DNA of 40,352 bases from a virus: IMG/VR virus record IMGVR_UViG_3300025879_001568, positions 1 through 40,352 of that record; one strand, written 5' to 3'. The position numbers and the translations under genes were made by a program. Shown here in pieces: positions 33,267 through 40,352 of this stretch (within the stretch, counting starts at the first letter, position 1; each line of letters opens with the position of its first letter). The notes beneath the pieces are model-generated. The model saw nothing but the letters and a program-made list of their open reading frames with translations. It had not been told where the DNA came from and searched no databases.

Positions 33267-34670
33267 ATGGAAAAAAAATACACTAAAGAACAACTCAAGT
33301 TCATTGAGTTTGACGGACCAGAATCCGTAATATTGTCAGCAACAGCTGGAAGCGGTAAAACTCATTCTACAGTTGGTAGATTAAACCATTTATTAGACAA
33401 CGGTGTCGATCCATCTAGAATAATATTCTTTTCGTTTACTAATGACGCCGTAAATGAGTTAAGGAACAGAATAGATACTGGCGTTAAAATAACCACCATA
33501 CATAGCTTCACTAGTAGCGTATTGGGTAAACTTGGTAGATTTAAACCAATAGTCACCTTTTACGATTTCATTTCTTGGTATAGAGAAAATATGAAACCCT
33601 CATTTAGTGATAGTAGAAATGCGAGGGAAGAATATTATAGGAATATAGAAAGGTTCTATGAAGATGGTAGTAACATATCATCGTCATTCTCATCGTATAA
33701 GTTACAGTTTTATGATGGGGTTAAATCACCAAAACCACCGTTCTATGATAACTACGTAGATTTCCTTAGGAAAACCAATAGCAGGGATTTTTCTGATATG
33801 TTAATAGATACCGAAAAACTATCCCAGTCACCCGAACATAAAGAATTCTTCAACGGTATGTACGATTACATATTTATAGACGAATATCAAGATACATCAA
33901 CATTACAGATGAAAATACTATCGGCTATAAACGCTAAGCAATACTATATAATTGGTGATAAGAACCAATCCATATATGGATTCTCTGGTGCTAACTGCCT
34001 TAAGATAGAGTCTATACTAAAGAAAAAGAAAACGGTTGTTGAATTAACCTTAACCAAAAACTTTAGGTCTCATAAAAAAATCGTAGAGAACGCTAATAAA
34101 TATAGTTCACTAGAAGCCATACCAGAATCTAGTGACGAGGGATTTGTTGATTATAAATTTATTAATAAAACTAAGTTATTTCAGATGTTAAAGGATGGTA
34201 AACCTTTAACGGTTTTAGTTAGGACTAATAAGGTTATTAAGGATATAGAAATGAAGTGTCTTAAAAAAAGATTACCGCTAAAATACTTTAATTACCTAAC
34301 TAAAACGGATATTGATAAAATAAAGAAATCTGATCTAACTGATTCATTAAAGAAGAAAATAAGAGAGGTATTACCCTATTATAGTAACGATGTCAACGAA
34401 TTACTAGCCTTTATAGAATTAAATAAAGAATCCGAAGTATTTATAACTTCCATACACAAAAGTAAGGGTAGGGAATTTCCTAGGTGTGTGGTTGTAAACT
34501 CAGCCGACCCCGAAATGTTATTAGAGTATGGTAGTTTAACCCATGAATTGGACGATTACTCTTTTATAACTAACGATGGTCTGGTTATAGAAGAAAGTAG
34601 AAATATACACTACGTAGCAGTAACAAGACCCAAAGAAGAATTGTATTTTATGATATATGATGATATTTGA
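33267..34670 (+). CDS. Compact UvrD/Rep-family superfamily 1 helicase
   Basis: An ATP-driven 3'-5' type DNA helicase by family. The 467 residues contain all SF1A motifs: I ATAGSGKT (25-32), Ia FFSFTNDA (54-61), II FIDEYQDTS (203-211), III IIGDKNQSIYGFSGA (228-242), IV NFRS (265-268), V SIHKSKGREF (395-404) and VI YVAVTRPKEEL (449-459). It is far shorter than UvrD (720): the 1B and 2B insertions are reduced, the latter to about residues 330-390. A role in phage DNA replication or repair is likely. It has a host-type promoter with no leader and ends at a bidirectional terminator. Confidence 0.93.
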   Translation: MEKKYTKEQLKFIEFDGPESVILSATAGSGKTHSTVGRLNHLLDNGVDPSRIIFFSFTNDAVNELRNRIDTGVKITTIHSFTSSVLGKLGRFKPIVTFYDFISWYRENMKPSFSDSRNAREEYYRNIERFYEDGSNISSSFSSYKLQFYDGVKSPKPPFYDNYVDFLRKTNSRDFSDMLIDTEKLSQSPEHKEFFNGMYDYIFIDEYQDTSTLQMKILSAINAKQYYIIGDKNQSIYGFSGANCLKIESILKKKKTVVELTLTKNFRSHKKIVENANKYSSLEAIPESSDEGFVDYKFINKTKLFQMLKDGKPLTVLVRTNKVIKDIEMKCLKKRLPLKYFNYLTKTDIDKIKKSDLTDSLKKKIREVLPYYSNDVNELLAFIELNKESEVFITSIHKSKGREFPRCVVVNSADPEMLLEYGSLTHELDDYSFITNDGLVIEESRNIHYVAVTRPKEELYFMIYDDI

Positions 34671-34675
34671 AACAA

Positions 34676-34705
34676 AAAAAACCACCATTTAAATGGTGGT
34701 TTTTT
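34676..34705. terminator. Bidirectional terminator after the helicase gene
   Basis: A perfect 30-base palindrome, AAAAAACCACCATTT followed by AAATGGTGGTTTTTT. It serves the plus-strand helicase gene and the convergent minus-strand gene at 34736. Confidence 0.93.
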
Positions 34706-34735
34706 AATTTAATTATTATTTTTTAATGTGTGTTT

Positions 34736-35374
34736 CTAATTAACACCAATAATAGCCTTCATCCTATTAACCGACTCGTAAATAGCTCCAGACTCAACAT
34801 CGTCATAGTTTTTCATAGCCATTTCACCGTCTTTCTCATCCTCCATTCGCTTAATCATATCTTCTATTTCCTCGACACCTTCACTAGCCTTGTTTGAGAA
34901 GTTAGTCAATTTATCATAAGCTTTACCAAACCAGTCTTTAACAGAAGTAAACCATCCTTTAATTGAAGCCTCGTATATCTTAGAACCGTCAATAACTAGT
35001 TTACCCTTAACTTTACTAGCAACTTTAGATTCTTCTAATATTTGCTCTAAAACTTTTTTGGTGTTATCATTAACTTTAGTCAAAGCCGTCTCAAAAGCGT
35101 TCTTATAAGAAGCGTTCAACCTAGTTGATTGTTCGGTAACCTCAACTAATAAATTATCTATCTCTAATTTAAGTTTTTTACCAGGATCGACTTGACCACT
35201 AAAAACTTCCATTATTTCGGGTACTAAATCACTTTTAACACCCTCCAATTCAGATATAGATTCTTTGTACTCAACCAAAGCCTCATCTAATTTTGTCTGA
35301 ATCACTTTTAATTCATTTATTTTATTTTTTATTGACTCATCTAAGTCAGGACTAAAAATTTCGTTTACGCTCAT
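34736..35374 (-). CDS. Unknown coiled-coil protein
   Basis: A 212-residue, highly helical protein with long heptad-like stretches (about 15-55 and 65-120), a GWFTSVKDWFGKAYDKLTNF amphipathic segment (about 139-158) and an acidic, Met/Lys-rich tail. No enzymatic motif. A TATTTATA on the minus strand (35391-35398) 16 bases before the start suggests late expression and perhaps a virion role, but this is only inference. Confidence 0.73.
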   Translation of the reverse strand: MSVNEIFSPDLDESIKNKINELKVIQTKLDEALVEYKESISELEGVKSDLVPEIMEVFSGQVDPGKKLKLEIDNLLVEVTEQSTRLNASYKNAFETALTKVNDNTKKVLEQILEESKVASKVKGKLVIDGSKIYEASIKGWFTSVKDWFGKAYDKLTNFSNKASEGVEEIEDMIKRMEDEKDGEMAMKNYDDVESGAIYESVNRMKAIIGVN

Positions 35375-35390
35375 AATAACTTTATTTTAA

Positions 35391-35398
35391 TATAAATA
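35391..35398 (-). promoter_or_regulatory. TATTTATA motif before the coiled-coil gene
   Basis: Exact match in sense orientation (AGTATTTATAT), 16 bases from the start codon; candidate late promoter. Confidence 0.35.
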
Positions 35399-35449
35399 CT
35401 AGATTTTTAAGTAAAGTTTGGTATATGTATATACATAGATAAATAAGTT

Positions 35450-36259
35450 ATGGAAAGATTCAATAGCATGCGAGACTTTGAGAACGAAGTTCTAAAAAGA
35501 GCTCTGGCCAAAAAAAGTACTAAAAGTATATGTGGTACTAAGTGTAAGTCAAATACACCGAAAGCAAAGGTAAGAACTCACAAAGAAAAAGATTCAGTTC
35601 TACATATACAGGCGACTAACCTATCTACAGTAGCAAACCAATATTTAAACGATAATTTAAAAAGCACTAAGCGAGTTGCCCAAACCATTGATTTATCACT
35701 TATTGGTGAAAACGGTTCAAAGGTTACGATTAAAAGATCTAATCAATCAGGTTCATCAAGTGAAGTTAAAACTACAATGTCAACTTCTATTAAAATAGAG
35801 GGAAATGTGAGTTATGGTACAGCAAGTCTAAGCTCTACGGCTACTGCATCTTGGGGTGAAGAATCAACCAATGCGGAATATGAAAAAGAACAAAATGAAC
35901 AAGAATGTGTTTTTACATTTAAAAAACAAGACGCTATAATGGAAATATACCATAATACGTATTCATGTTCAGAATCACCAATTCTAGATGTAATGTATAC
36001 CTTTGATAAAGTAACTGTTAGGGTTGCTTGTACATATAAGGGTGAAAACGGAGAACCATATGATAGCGGCAGTCCAACCAGAATAGTAACCAGAACATAT
36101 GATATGCAAGACTTAGGATTTGTAAATGGTAGAGTTATGATTAAAACACCAGTTATATTTGATTACTCTCAAGTAGACGAATGGCCAAGTATTTCTGAAA
36201 AAGCAAAAATAAAAAGGGCAGACATAAAGCGTCCAGTGCCGCCAACGTTAAAAAAATAA
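35450..36259 (+). CDS. Unknown protein with a pore-former-like beta-hairpin, first gene of the lysis cassette
   Basis: A 269-residue protein with a basic N-terminus (1-50, includes C28 and C32) and no signal peptide. Residues 100-140 alternate small polar and hydrophobic residues (EVKTTMSTSIKIEGNVSYGTASLSSTATASW), as in the amphipathic insertion hairpins of aerolysin-type beta-pore formers, and beta-rich sequence follows to about 235. This likeness is a pattern judgement, not a family hit. It is 3 bases upstream of the holin-like gene, so a lysis-related role is plausible. A fibre or other structural beta protein is the alternative. Confidence 0.75.
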   Translation: MERFNSMRDFENEVLKRALAKKSTKSICGTKCKSNTPKAKVRTHKEKDSVLHIQATNLSTVANQYLNDNLKSTKRVAQTIDLSLIGENGSKVTIKRSNQSGSSSEVKTTMSTSIKIEGNVSYGTASLSSTATASWGEESTNAEYEKEQNEQECVFTFKKQDAIMEIYHNTYSCSESPILDVMYTFDKVTVRVACTYKGENGEPYDSGSPTRIVTRTYDMQDLGFVNGRVMIKTPVIFDYSQVDEWPSISEKAKIKRADIKRPVPPTLKK

Positions 36260-36262
36260 ATT

Positions 36263-36535
36263 ATGAAACTCGTCGATATAGTTAAAAGAATGTTAGTAGG
36301 TAGAGTTATACTCAGTTTTACTATTGTATTCTCGTTTTTTGGTGTAATCATCGGGATCGGACATGCAATGCATACTGACACTGAAATATCTGGCGAGTGG
36401 AAAGAAATATTGCTCTTATTATTAGGAGCGTTAATAGGAGCCTTTGGTAAAGTGGTTGATCACTGGTTCAAAGACTCTGATAAAGACAAACAACTAATTG
36501 AGGAGATTAGTAAAAAAAACAACGATGAAATATGA
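36263..36535 (+). CDS. Holin-like two-helix membrane protein
   Basis: A 90-residue protein with two predicted membrane segments (about 12-32, VGRVILSFTIVFSFFGVIIGI, and 47-63, KEILLLLLGALIGAFGK), a short loop between them and a charged C-terminal tail (DSDKDKQLIEEISKKNNDEI). Size, two-helix layout and the ATGA overlap with the amidase gene identify it as the probable holin, which opens the inner membrane so that the endolysin can reach peptidoglycan. Confidence 0.82.
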   Translation: MKLVDIVKRMLVGRVILSFTIVFSFFGVIIGIGHAMHTDTEISGEWKEILLLLLGALIGAFGKVVDHWFKDSDKDKQLIEEISKKNNDEI

Positions 36536-37413
36536 TATTAAGAAAAGGAACAAAAGGAAATGAAGTTAAAGATCTGCAAGAATACTTGGGTATACATGCA
36601 GATGGGATCTTTGGTAAAGGAACTGAAGCGTCTGTTAAAAAATGGCAGTCTGATAATGGTTTGGACTCTGACGGTATTGTGGGTCCTGCCACTTGGGATG
36701 CTATGGGTCTTGCTACTACTGATGATTCAGAAAAAGTTTACACAACAGAAAATGGATTAATAATTAATAGACACTTTTTACCAAAGGGTGAATACTTAGA
36801 AGGTCCAACAAAAAAAGAATACTTATTCTTACACCACACTGCTGGTTGGAATAACCCTTACAAAACAATAGACTCATGGGGAAGAGACACTAGAGGAAGA
36901 GTGGCAACTGAGTTTGTTTTAGGTGGGCAGAAGGTTAACGATAATGATACACAATATGATGGTGTAATGGTTCAAGCATTCCCAGAGGGTGGTTATGGTT
37001 GGCACTTAGGAAAGAACGGATCTCAACATATGCATAATTGCTCAGTTGGTATTGAAGTTAATAACTTTGGTTACATTAAAGACGGGAAAACATATGCTGG
37101 GACTAGAGCACATGAGGATCAAATAGTTACTTTAGCAGAACCATTTAAAGGTTACAAGACATGGCACAGATATTCTGATGCTCAAATAGAATCACTAAGA
37201 CTTTGGATGCACTTTATTGCAGAAAGAGATGGAATTGATATTAGAGCTGGTTTACCCGCATTAGTTAAAGAAAAAGGAGCAGATGCTTTCTTATTTAATG
37301 CAGACGCATATTATGGTAAAGTAAAGGGTGTTTGGACACATACTAATACGAGGAAAGATAAATTTGATATGTTTCCACAACAAGAATTACTAGATATGTT
37401 AACGAGCCTTTAA
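36532..37413 (+). CDS. Endolysin: peptidoglycan-binding domain plus N-acetylmuramoyl-L-alanine amidase
   Basis: Cuts the bond between muramic acid and the stem peptide. The 293 residues start with a PG_binding_1 domain (5-58: GTKGNEVKDLQEYLG...GIFGKGTEASVKKWQ...DGIVGPATWDAM). An Amidase_2-type domain follows: LFLHHTAGWNN (98-108) with the first zinc His, GIEVNNFG (173-180), WHRYSD (211-216) and a distal His/Lys/Asp cluster WTHTNTRKDKFD (268-279). No signal peptide, in keeping with a holin-dependent enzyme. Start ATG overlaps the holin stop as ATGA, so the two are translationally coupled. Confidence 0.94.
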   Translation: MILRKGTKGNEVKDLQEYLGIHADGIFGKGTEASVKKWQSDNGLDSDGIVGPATWDAMGLATTDDSEKVYTTENGLIINRHFLPKGEYLEGPTKKEYLFLHHTAGWNNPYKTIDSWGRDTRGRVATEFVLGGQKVNDNDTQYDGVMVQAFPEGGYGWHLGKNGSQHMHNCSVGIEVNNFGYIKDGKTYAGTRAHEDQIVTLAEPFKGYKTWHRYSDAQIESLRLWMHFIAERDGIDIRAGLPALVKEKGADAFLFNADAYYGKVKGVWTHTNTRKDKFDMFPQQELLDMLTSL

Positions 37414-37482
37414 ATAAAGTTATATCAATAAATATTTGGGTTTAAATACAATTAATTATGAATTTTTATATACCTTTATGAC

Positions 37483-37677
37483 ATGAGTTTTAATAAAAGA
37501 TATATAAATAAGAGCAAAATAATACGAAACTTAGATAACTTAGATACCCTTTTTAGTAAAAAGATAGATGTTTTTTTGTTTGAGGATGTGGTGTCTGAGA
37601 AGATATATATTTCGTACCAAAAAAATCCAGATAATCTGAATACAGAGATATCATCATTATTAAGTGTTTATAAGTAA
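37483..37677 (+). CDS. Small unknown protein
   Basis: A 64-residue basic, helical protein (MSFNKRYINKSKIIRNLDNLDTLFSKK...). It lies between the lysis cassette and another small gene. No motif recognised; coding status rests on start context and composition like its neighbours. Confidence 0.55.
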   Translation: MSFNKRYINKSKIIRNLDNLDTLFSKKIDVFLFEDVVSEKIYISYQKNPDNLNTEISSLLSVYK

Positions 37678-37712
37678 CTTAAGGGTAAACCCATATATTT
37701 ATTCTTAAAACA

Positions 37713-37982
37713 ATGAATATGAATTTAGGTGCATCCGAGTTTCTAGAAGATCTTAAGGCCCAACTATACGATATAGTGTGTGAATATAATAACATATTAG
37801 ATTCAATACCACCAGACCAATTTAAATATGATGTAACAGAGTCTGTTATGGGTAAATTAAATGGGGCCCTATATGATATAGAAACTATGTTAGATGACGT
37901 TGAGAGCGGACACTACACAACTTTCTTAGATGGTACCAATGATGAGGATGAGGATAATGAAGACGATTCCGATTTTTATTAA
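37713..37982 (+). CDS. Small acidic unknown protein
   Basis: An 89-residue helical protein ending in a run of Asp/Glu (NDEDEDNEDDSDFY). TATTTATT (37696-37703) lies 9 bases before the ATG. No known family. The acidic tail resembles those of small phage regulators or DNA mimics, but there is no direct support for either. Confidence 0.65.
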   Translation: MNMNLGASEFLEDLKAQLYDIVCEYNNILDSIPPDQFKYDVTESVMGKLNGALYDIETMLDDVESGHYTTFLDGTNDEDEDNEDDSDFY

Positions 37983-38042
37983 TTGTTAAATAAAATCAAC
38001 CCAAACTTATAACAATAAGTAGATACTTATATATAAAGAAAT

Positions 38043-39233
38043 ATGAGAGTAGGAATAACGCTAACTATTAAAAAAGATAAATCTTTATTTTCAAACGGAC
38101 TAAGACAAAATTGTTTCATGTTATACGATGTTTTTAGTCGTATGGAGTCGGTATCTGATATCTATATCGTTAATACAAACTTTAAACTTAAAGGTAAAGA
38201 GTTAAAAGAGGTGAGTTGGGTGAAAGACTACAATGTAATAACCTGGAATAAAAATATTAAAGACGAATTAGATGTACTAATAACTTTAGATACCGTACCA
38301 GCAGAGAAGGATCTGGCACACTTCAAAGATGGTGGTAAAAATAAAATAGTTGGTTATAAAGGTGGTAACAGTTTTGTTATGCATACTGAAGATATATTAT
38401 TTAATGGTAGATTTGGTGAGAATCCAGAAACAAAAAAACACGGGGTTATCATATCAGATCTATTCGATGAGATATGGATGGTACCTCAACAAGAGTATCA
38501 TAACAAACAATATTTCGAGTTAACACATAATTGTGAAGCTAAATCAGTACCATTCGTGTGGTCACCTAAATTCATAGAAGAGTTGGTACCCCTATACGCT
38601 AAAAAGGGGTTAACACCACATTTTGATGATAAGAATTTTGATAAATGGAAAATAGCCTCAATAGAGCCTAACTTAAGTGTACTAAAAAACCTCCTACCCA
38701 TAATATACTCATGTGAATATGCTTACAAGAAGAACCCAGAGTCTATACATGAGATCAACATAATGAACACCACAAAACTATTAAAAAATGAAACTTTAGT
38801 TAGTATCGTAAACACATTCAAATCACATAAAGATAAGAAAATTATATTCGATTCTAGGTATAATATAGTATATACACTTAGTAAGTTTGCTGATATGATT
38901 GTATCGAACCAGTGGGGGAACGCACTTAATTATGCTTATTTAGATACGGTATATTTTGGTACACCATTAATACATAACGCACACCTATGTAAAGATATAG
39001 GGTATTACTACGAAGATTTCAATATGAAAGATGCTGGTGATTTAATATTAGAGGTTATAGATAAAAGGAAATCCGATAAAGATTATACAGCCAGAAATCG
39101 TGAGATAATAAAAAGATATACGATTGAAAATAAAGAAATGATAAATCAATATGAGTTACTACTAAAAAACTTATTCGAAAAAAATGAAATAAATGGTAAA
39201 CAATATGATTGGAAAACTAATTTATTGAAATAA
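38043..39233 (+). CDS. DUF2827 glycosyltransferase
   Basis: A 396-residue GT-B-like enzyme matching the DUF2827 pattern: MRVGITLTI...SNGLRQNCFMLYDVF (start), EIWMVPQQEYHN (about 143-154), SIEPNLSVLKNLLPIIYSCEYAYKKNP (about 205-231), and the C-terminal DMIVSNQWGNALNYAYLDTVYFGTPLIHNAHLCKDIGYYYEDF (about 281-323). Donor and acceptor are unknown. It is tail-to-tail with a fibre gene on the minus strand, as the main glycan cluster is with the collagen fibres, so it may modify that fibre. Followed by a terminator. Confidence 0.87.
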   Translation: MRVGITLTIKKDKSLFSNGLRQNCFMLYDVFSRMESVSDIYIVNTNFKLKGKELKEVSWVKDYNVITWNKNIKDELDVLITLDTVPAEKDLAHFKDGGKNKIVGYKGGNSFVMHTEDILFNGRFGENPETKKHGVIISDLFDEIWMVPQQEYHNKQYFELTHNCEAKSVPFVWSPKFIEELVPLYAKKGLTPHFDDKNFDKWKIASIEPNLSVLKNLLPIIYSCEYAYKKNPESIHEINIMNTTKLLKNETLVSIVNTFKSHKDKKIIFDSRYNIVYTLSKFADMIVSNQWGNALNYAYLDTVYFGTPLIHNAHLCKDIGYYYEDFNMKDAGDLILEVIDKRKSDKDYTARNREIIKRYTIENKEMINQYELLLKNLFEKNEINGKQYDWKTNLLK

Positions 39234-39283
39234 TTAGTATATAATATATCAGAACCCCTCTTAGGATAGTCTCCTTGGACCGA

Positions 39284-39314
39284 GGACTTAGAGAAATCTA
39301 GGTCCTTTCTTTTT
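39284..39314 (+). terminator. Intrinsic terminator after the DUF2827 gene
   Basis: GGACTTAGA (39284-39292) pairs with TCTAGGTCC (39297-39305) around a GAAA tetraloop, followed by T-rich sequence. An overlapping alternative pairing exists upstream (GGACC 39277-39281 with GGTCC 39301-39305). A further hairpin, CGCCAAA (39325-39331) with TTTGGCG (39352-39358), lies in the same gap. Confidence 0.75.
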
Positions 39315-39378
39315 ATCTATACTTCGCCAAAACACACGTATAAACAATACATTTGGCGAGTTATAAAATGTTTTAAAT

Positions 39379-39409
39379 AAAAAAAAGGGTGAGATTTCTC
39401 CCACCCTTT
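39379..39409 (-). terminator. Terminator of the minus-strand coiled-coil fibre gene
   Basis: On the minus strand AAAGGGTG and CACCCTTT (39384-39391 and 39402-39409) close a stem with a two-base bulge, followed by a run of eight T (39379-39386 on the plus strand are A). It lies 22 bases past the fibre stop. Confidence 0.75.
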
Positions 39410-39431
39410 CTGTACTTATATAGTTAATCTA

Positions 39432-40352
39432 TTATTTCCCGTCACTTGGATATTCAGTTACATAAGAAACTGCTTTGTTAATCGCTAATACGATACCAAC
39501 ACCAGTACTTAACATGTAAACCTGAGCAGACTCACCTTCCTGTAGAATCAATTGATTACCACCGTAAGGGCTACCTGAAAGTGAACCAAAATCAAGCACT
39601 AACTGAGAACCAGAAGTATTATCACCAGCTAAATCAGCAACGATGAACGTACTTATTGAACCTCCTACAGCAGAACTCATATCAATTGTTACTGCTGGCT
39701 CAGCAGGTGCGTTAACAACGATTATAGCTGGAGCGTTTACGAAAGAATCGCTAGCCGATGTAACATCGTACTTACCACCATCCAAAATCATAGTTGGGTT
39801 ATTAGTTAAAGTCTCTAAAGAAGTATCAGCAGCAGCTCTATCAACTAATTCAGTAGATAAGTCACCTTCTAATGCAGTTACATCACCTTCGATGTCACCA
39901 GCTCTAGTACTTAATGAAGTATCAGCAGCAGCTCTATCAACCAATTCAGTAGATAAGTTATCTTCGATAACTCCTTCAGCAGTCTCAGCTCTTAGTTTCT
40001 CAACAGATACAGCAGCAGATAACTCAGCGTCATCAACGTAAGTCGCATCTAATGTAGCTAATACAGTATCGATAGAAGAAACTTCGTTAACTACCTCAGT
40101 AGATAATGCAGTTACATCACCTTCGATATCACCAGCTCTAGTGCTTAAAGAAGTATCAGCAGAAGCTCTATCAACCAATTCAGTAGATAAGTCACTAATA
40201 ACATCGTCGAGTTTTCCTTGTAATACAGTATCAGCAGCAGCTCTATCTACTATTTCAGTAGATAAGTCACCTTCGATATCACCAGCTCTAGTGCTTAAAG
40301 AAGTATCAGCAGAAGCTCTATCAACCAATTCAGTAGTTAGGTTATCTTCGAT
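39432..40352 (-). CDS. Coiled-coil-repeat tail fibre, C-terminal part (gene continues beyond the window)
   Basis: The frame is open to the window edge (upstream codons I-E-D-N-L-T-T-E are in frame), so the start is missing. The visible 306 residues hold repeats of LSTELVDRAAADTSLSTRAGDIEGD, alternating with related 20-30-residue units, and then a beta-rich, proline-poor C-terminal domain (LDGGKYDVTSASDSFVNAPAIIVVNAP...QLILQEGESAQVYMLSTGVGIVLAINKAVSYVTEYPSDGK). The repeats have the look of trimeric coiled-coil fibre stalks (D-x-x-L-S-T-R). Convergent with the DUF2827 glycosyltransferase gene. Confidence 0.85.
   Translation of the reverse strand: MEDNLTTELVDRASADTSLSTRAGDIEGDLSTEIVDRAAADTVLQGKLDDVISDLSTELVDRASADTSLSTRAGDIEGDVTALSTEVVNEVSSIDTVLATLDATYVDDAELSAAVSVEKLRAETAEGVIEDNLSTELVDRAAADTSLSTRAGDIEGDVTALEGDLSTELVDRAAADTSLETLTNNPTMILDGGKYDVTSASDSFVNAPAIIVVNAPAEPAVTIDMSSAVGGSISTFIVADLAGDNTSGSQLVLDFGSLSGSPYGGNQLILQEGESAQVYMLSTGVGIVLAINKAVSYVTEYPSDGK
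39820..40352 (-). repeat. Tandem repeat coding the fibre coiled coil
   Basis: Imperfect repeats; the segment coding STELVDRAAADTSLSTRAGDIEGD recurs at least four times with near-identical DNA. The array reaches the window edge, so its copy number is unknown. Confidence 0.85.

Overview
This window is part of a large, AT-rich tailed-phage genome (Caudoviricetes) of the T4-like myovirus type. The clearest evidence is a head-morphogenesis block in T4 order at 1-9729: terminase large subunit, portal, prohead protease, acidic scaffold and major capsid protein. The host is probably a member of the Bacteroidota, perhaps a flavobacterium. Several genes carry promoters of the form TTG-N19-22-TAnnTTTG, which is the Bacteroidota sigma-factor pattern. 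Start codons follow A/T-rich leaders with almost no Shine-Dalgarno sequences, and one small protein resembles the Bacteroidota DUF4494 family.

Layout. 1-9729 (+): head genes, punctuated by hairpin terminators and TATTTATA motifs that may be late promoters. 9792-16981 (+): a tightly overlapping five-gene glycan cluster under a host-type promoter. It encodes a three-module glycosyltransferase, an FkbM-type methyltransferase, a GT4-type glycosyltransferase, a NodU-type carbamoyltransferase and an autotransporter-type O-heptosyltransferase homologue with an iron-finger cysteine set. 17151-25704 (-): two giant Gly-X-Y collagen-like fibre proteins, one ending in an S74 self-cleaving chaperone domain, and a ClpC-like AAA+ unfoldase. 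25786-30114 (+): small proteins, a KTSC-domain protein, a 2OG-Fe(II) dioxygenase, a nucleotidyltransferase-fold protein, an acidic protein split by a probable -1 frameshift, and a deoxynucleoside monophosphate kinase. 30119-33210 (mostly -): a cupin-like protein, two proteins with a ParB/sulfiredoxin-like DGRHR motif, and unknowns. 33267-37413: a compact UvrD-family helicase, a coiled-coil protein and a lysis cassette (possible beta-pore protein, holin, amidase). 37483-39233 (+): two small unknowns and a DUF2827 glycosyltransferase. 39432-end (-): a coiled-coil-repeat fibre that runs off the window.

How the parts may work together. Twice in this window a minus-strand fibre block ends tail-to-tail against a plus-strand glycosyltransferase block (16981/17151 and 39233/39432). 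The collagen stalks are almost free of proline and full of Ser, Thr and Asn. One cluster enzyme belongs to a family known to glycosylate Ser in repetitive surface proteins. The leading hypothesis is a phage-encoded system that builds a methylated, carbamoylated glycan on its own fibres. This is inference; DNA or host-surface modification is the main alternative. No tRNA, CRISPR array, integrase or insertion sequence was seen. No stretch longer than 300 bases lacks a gene.
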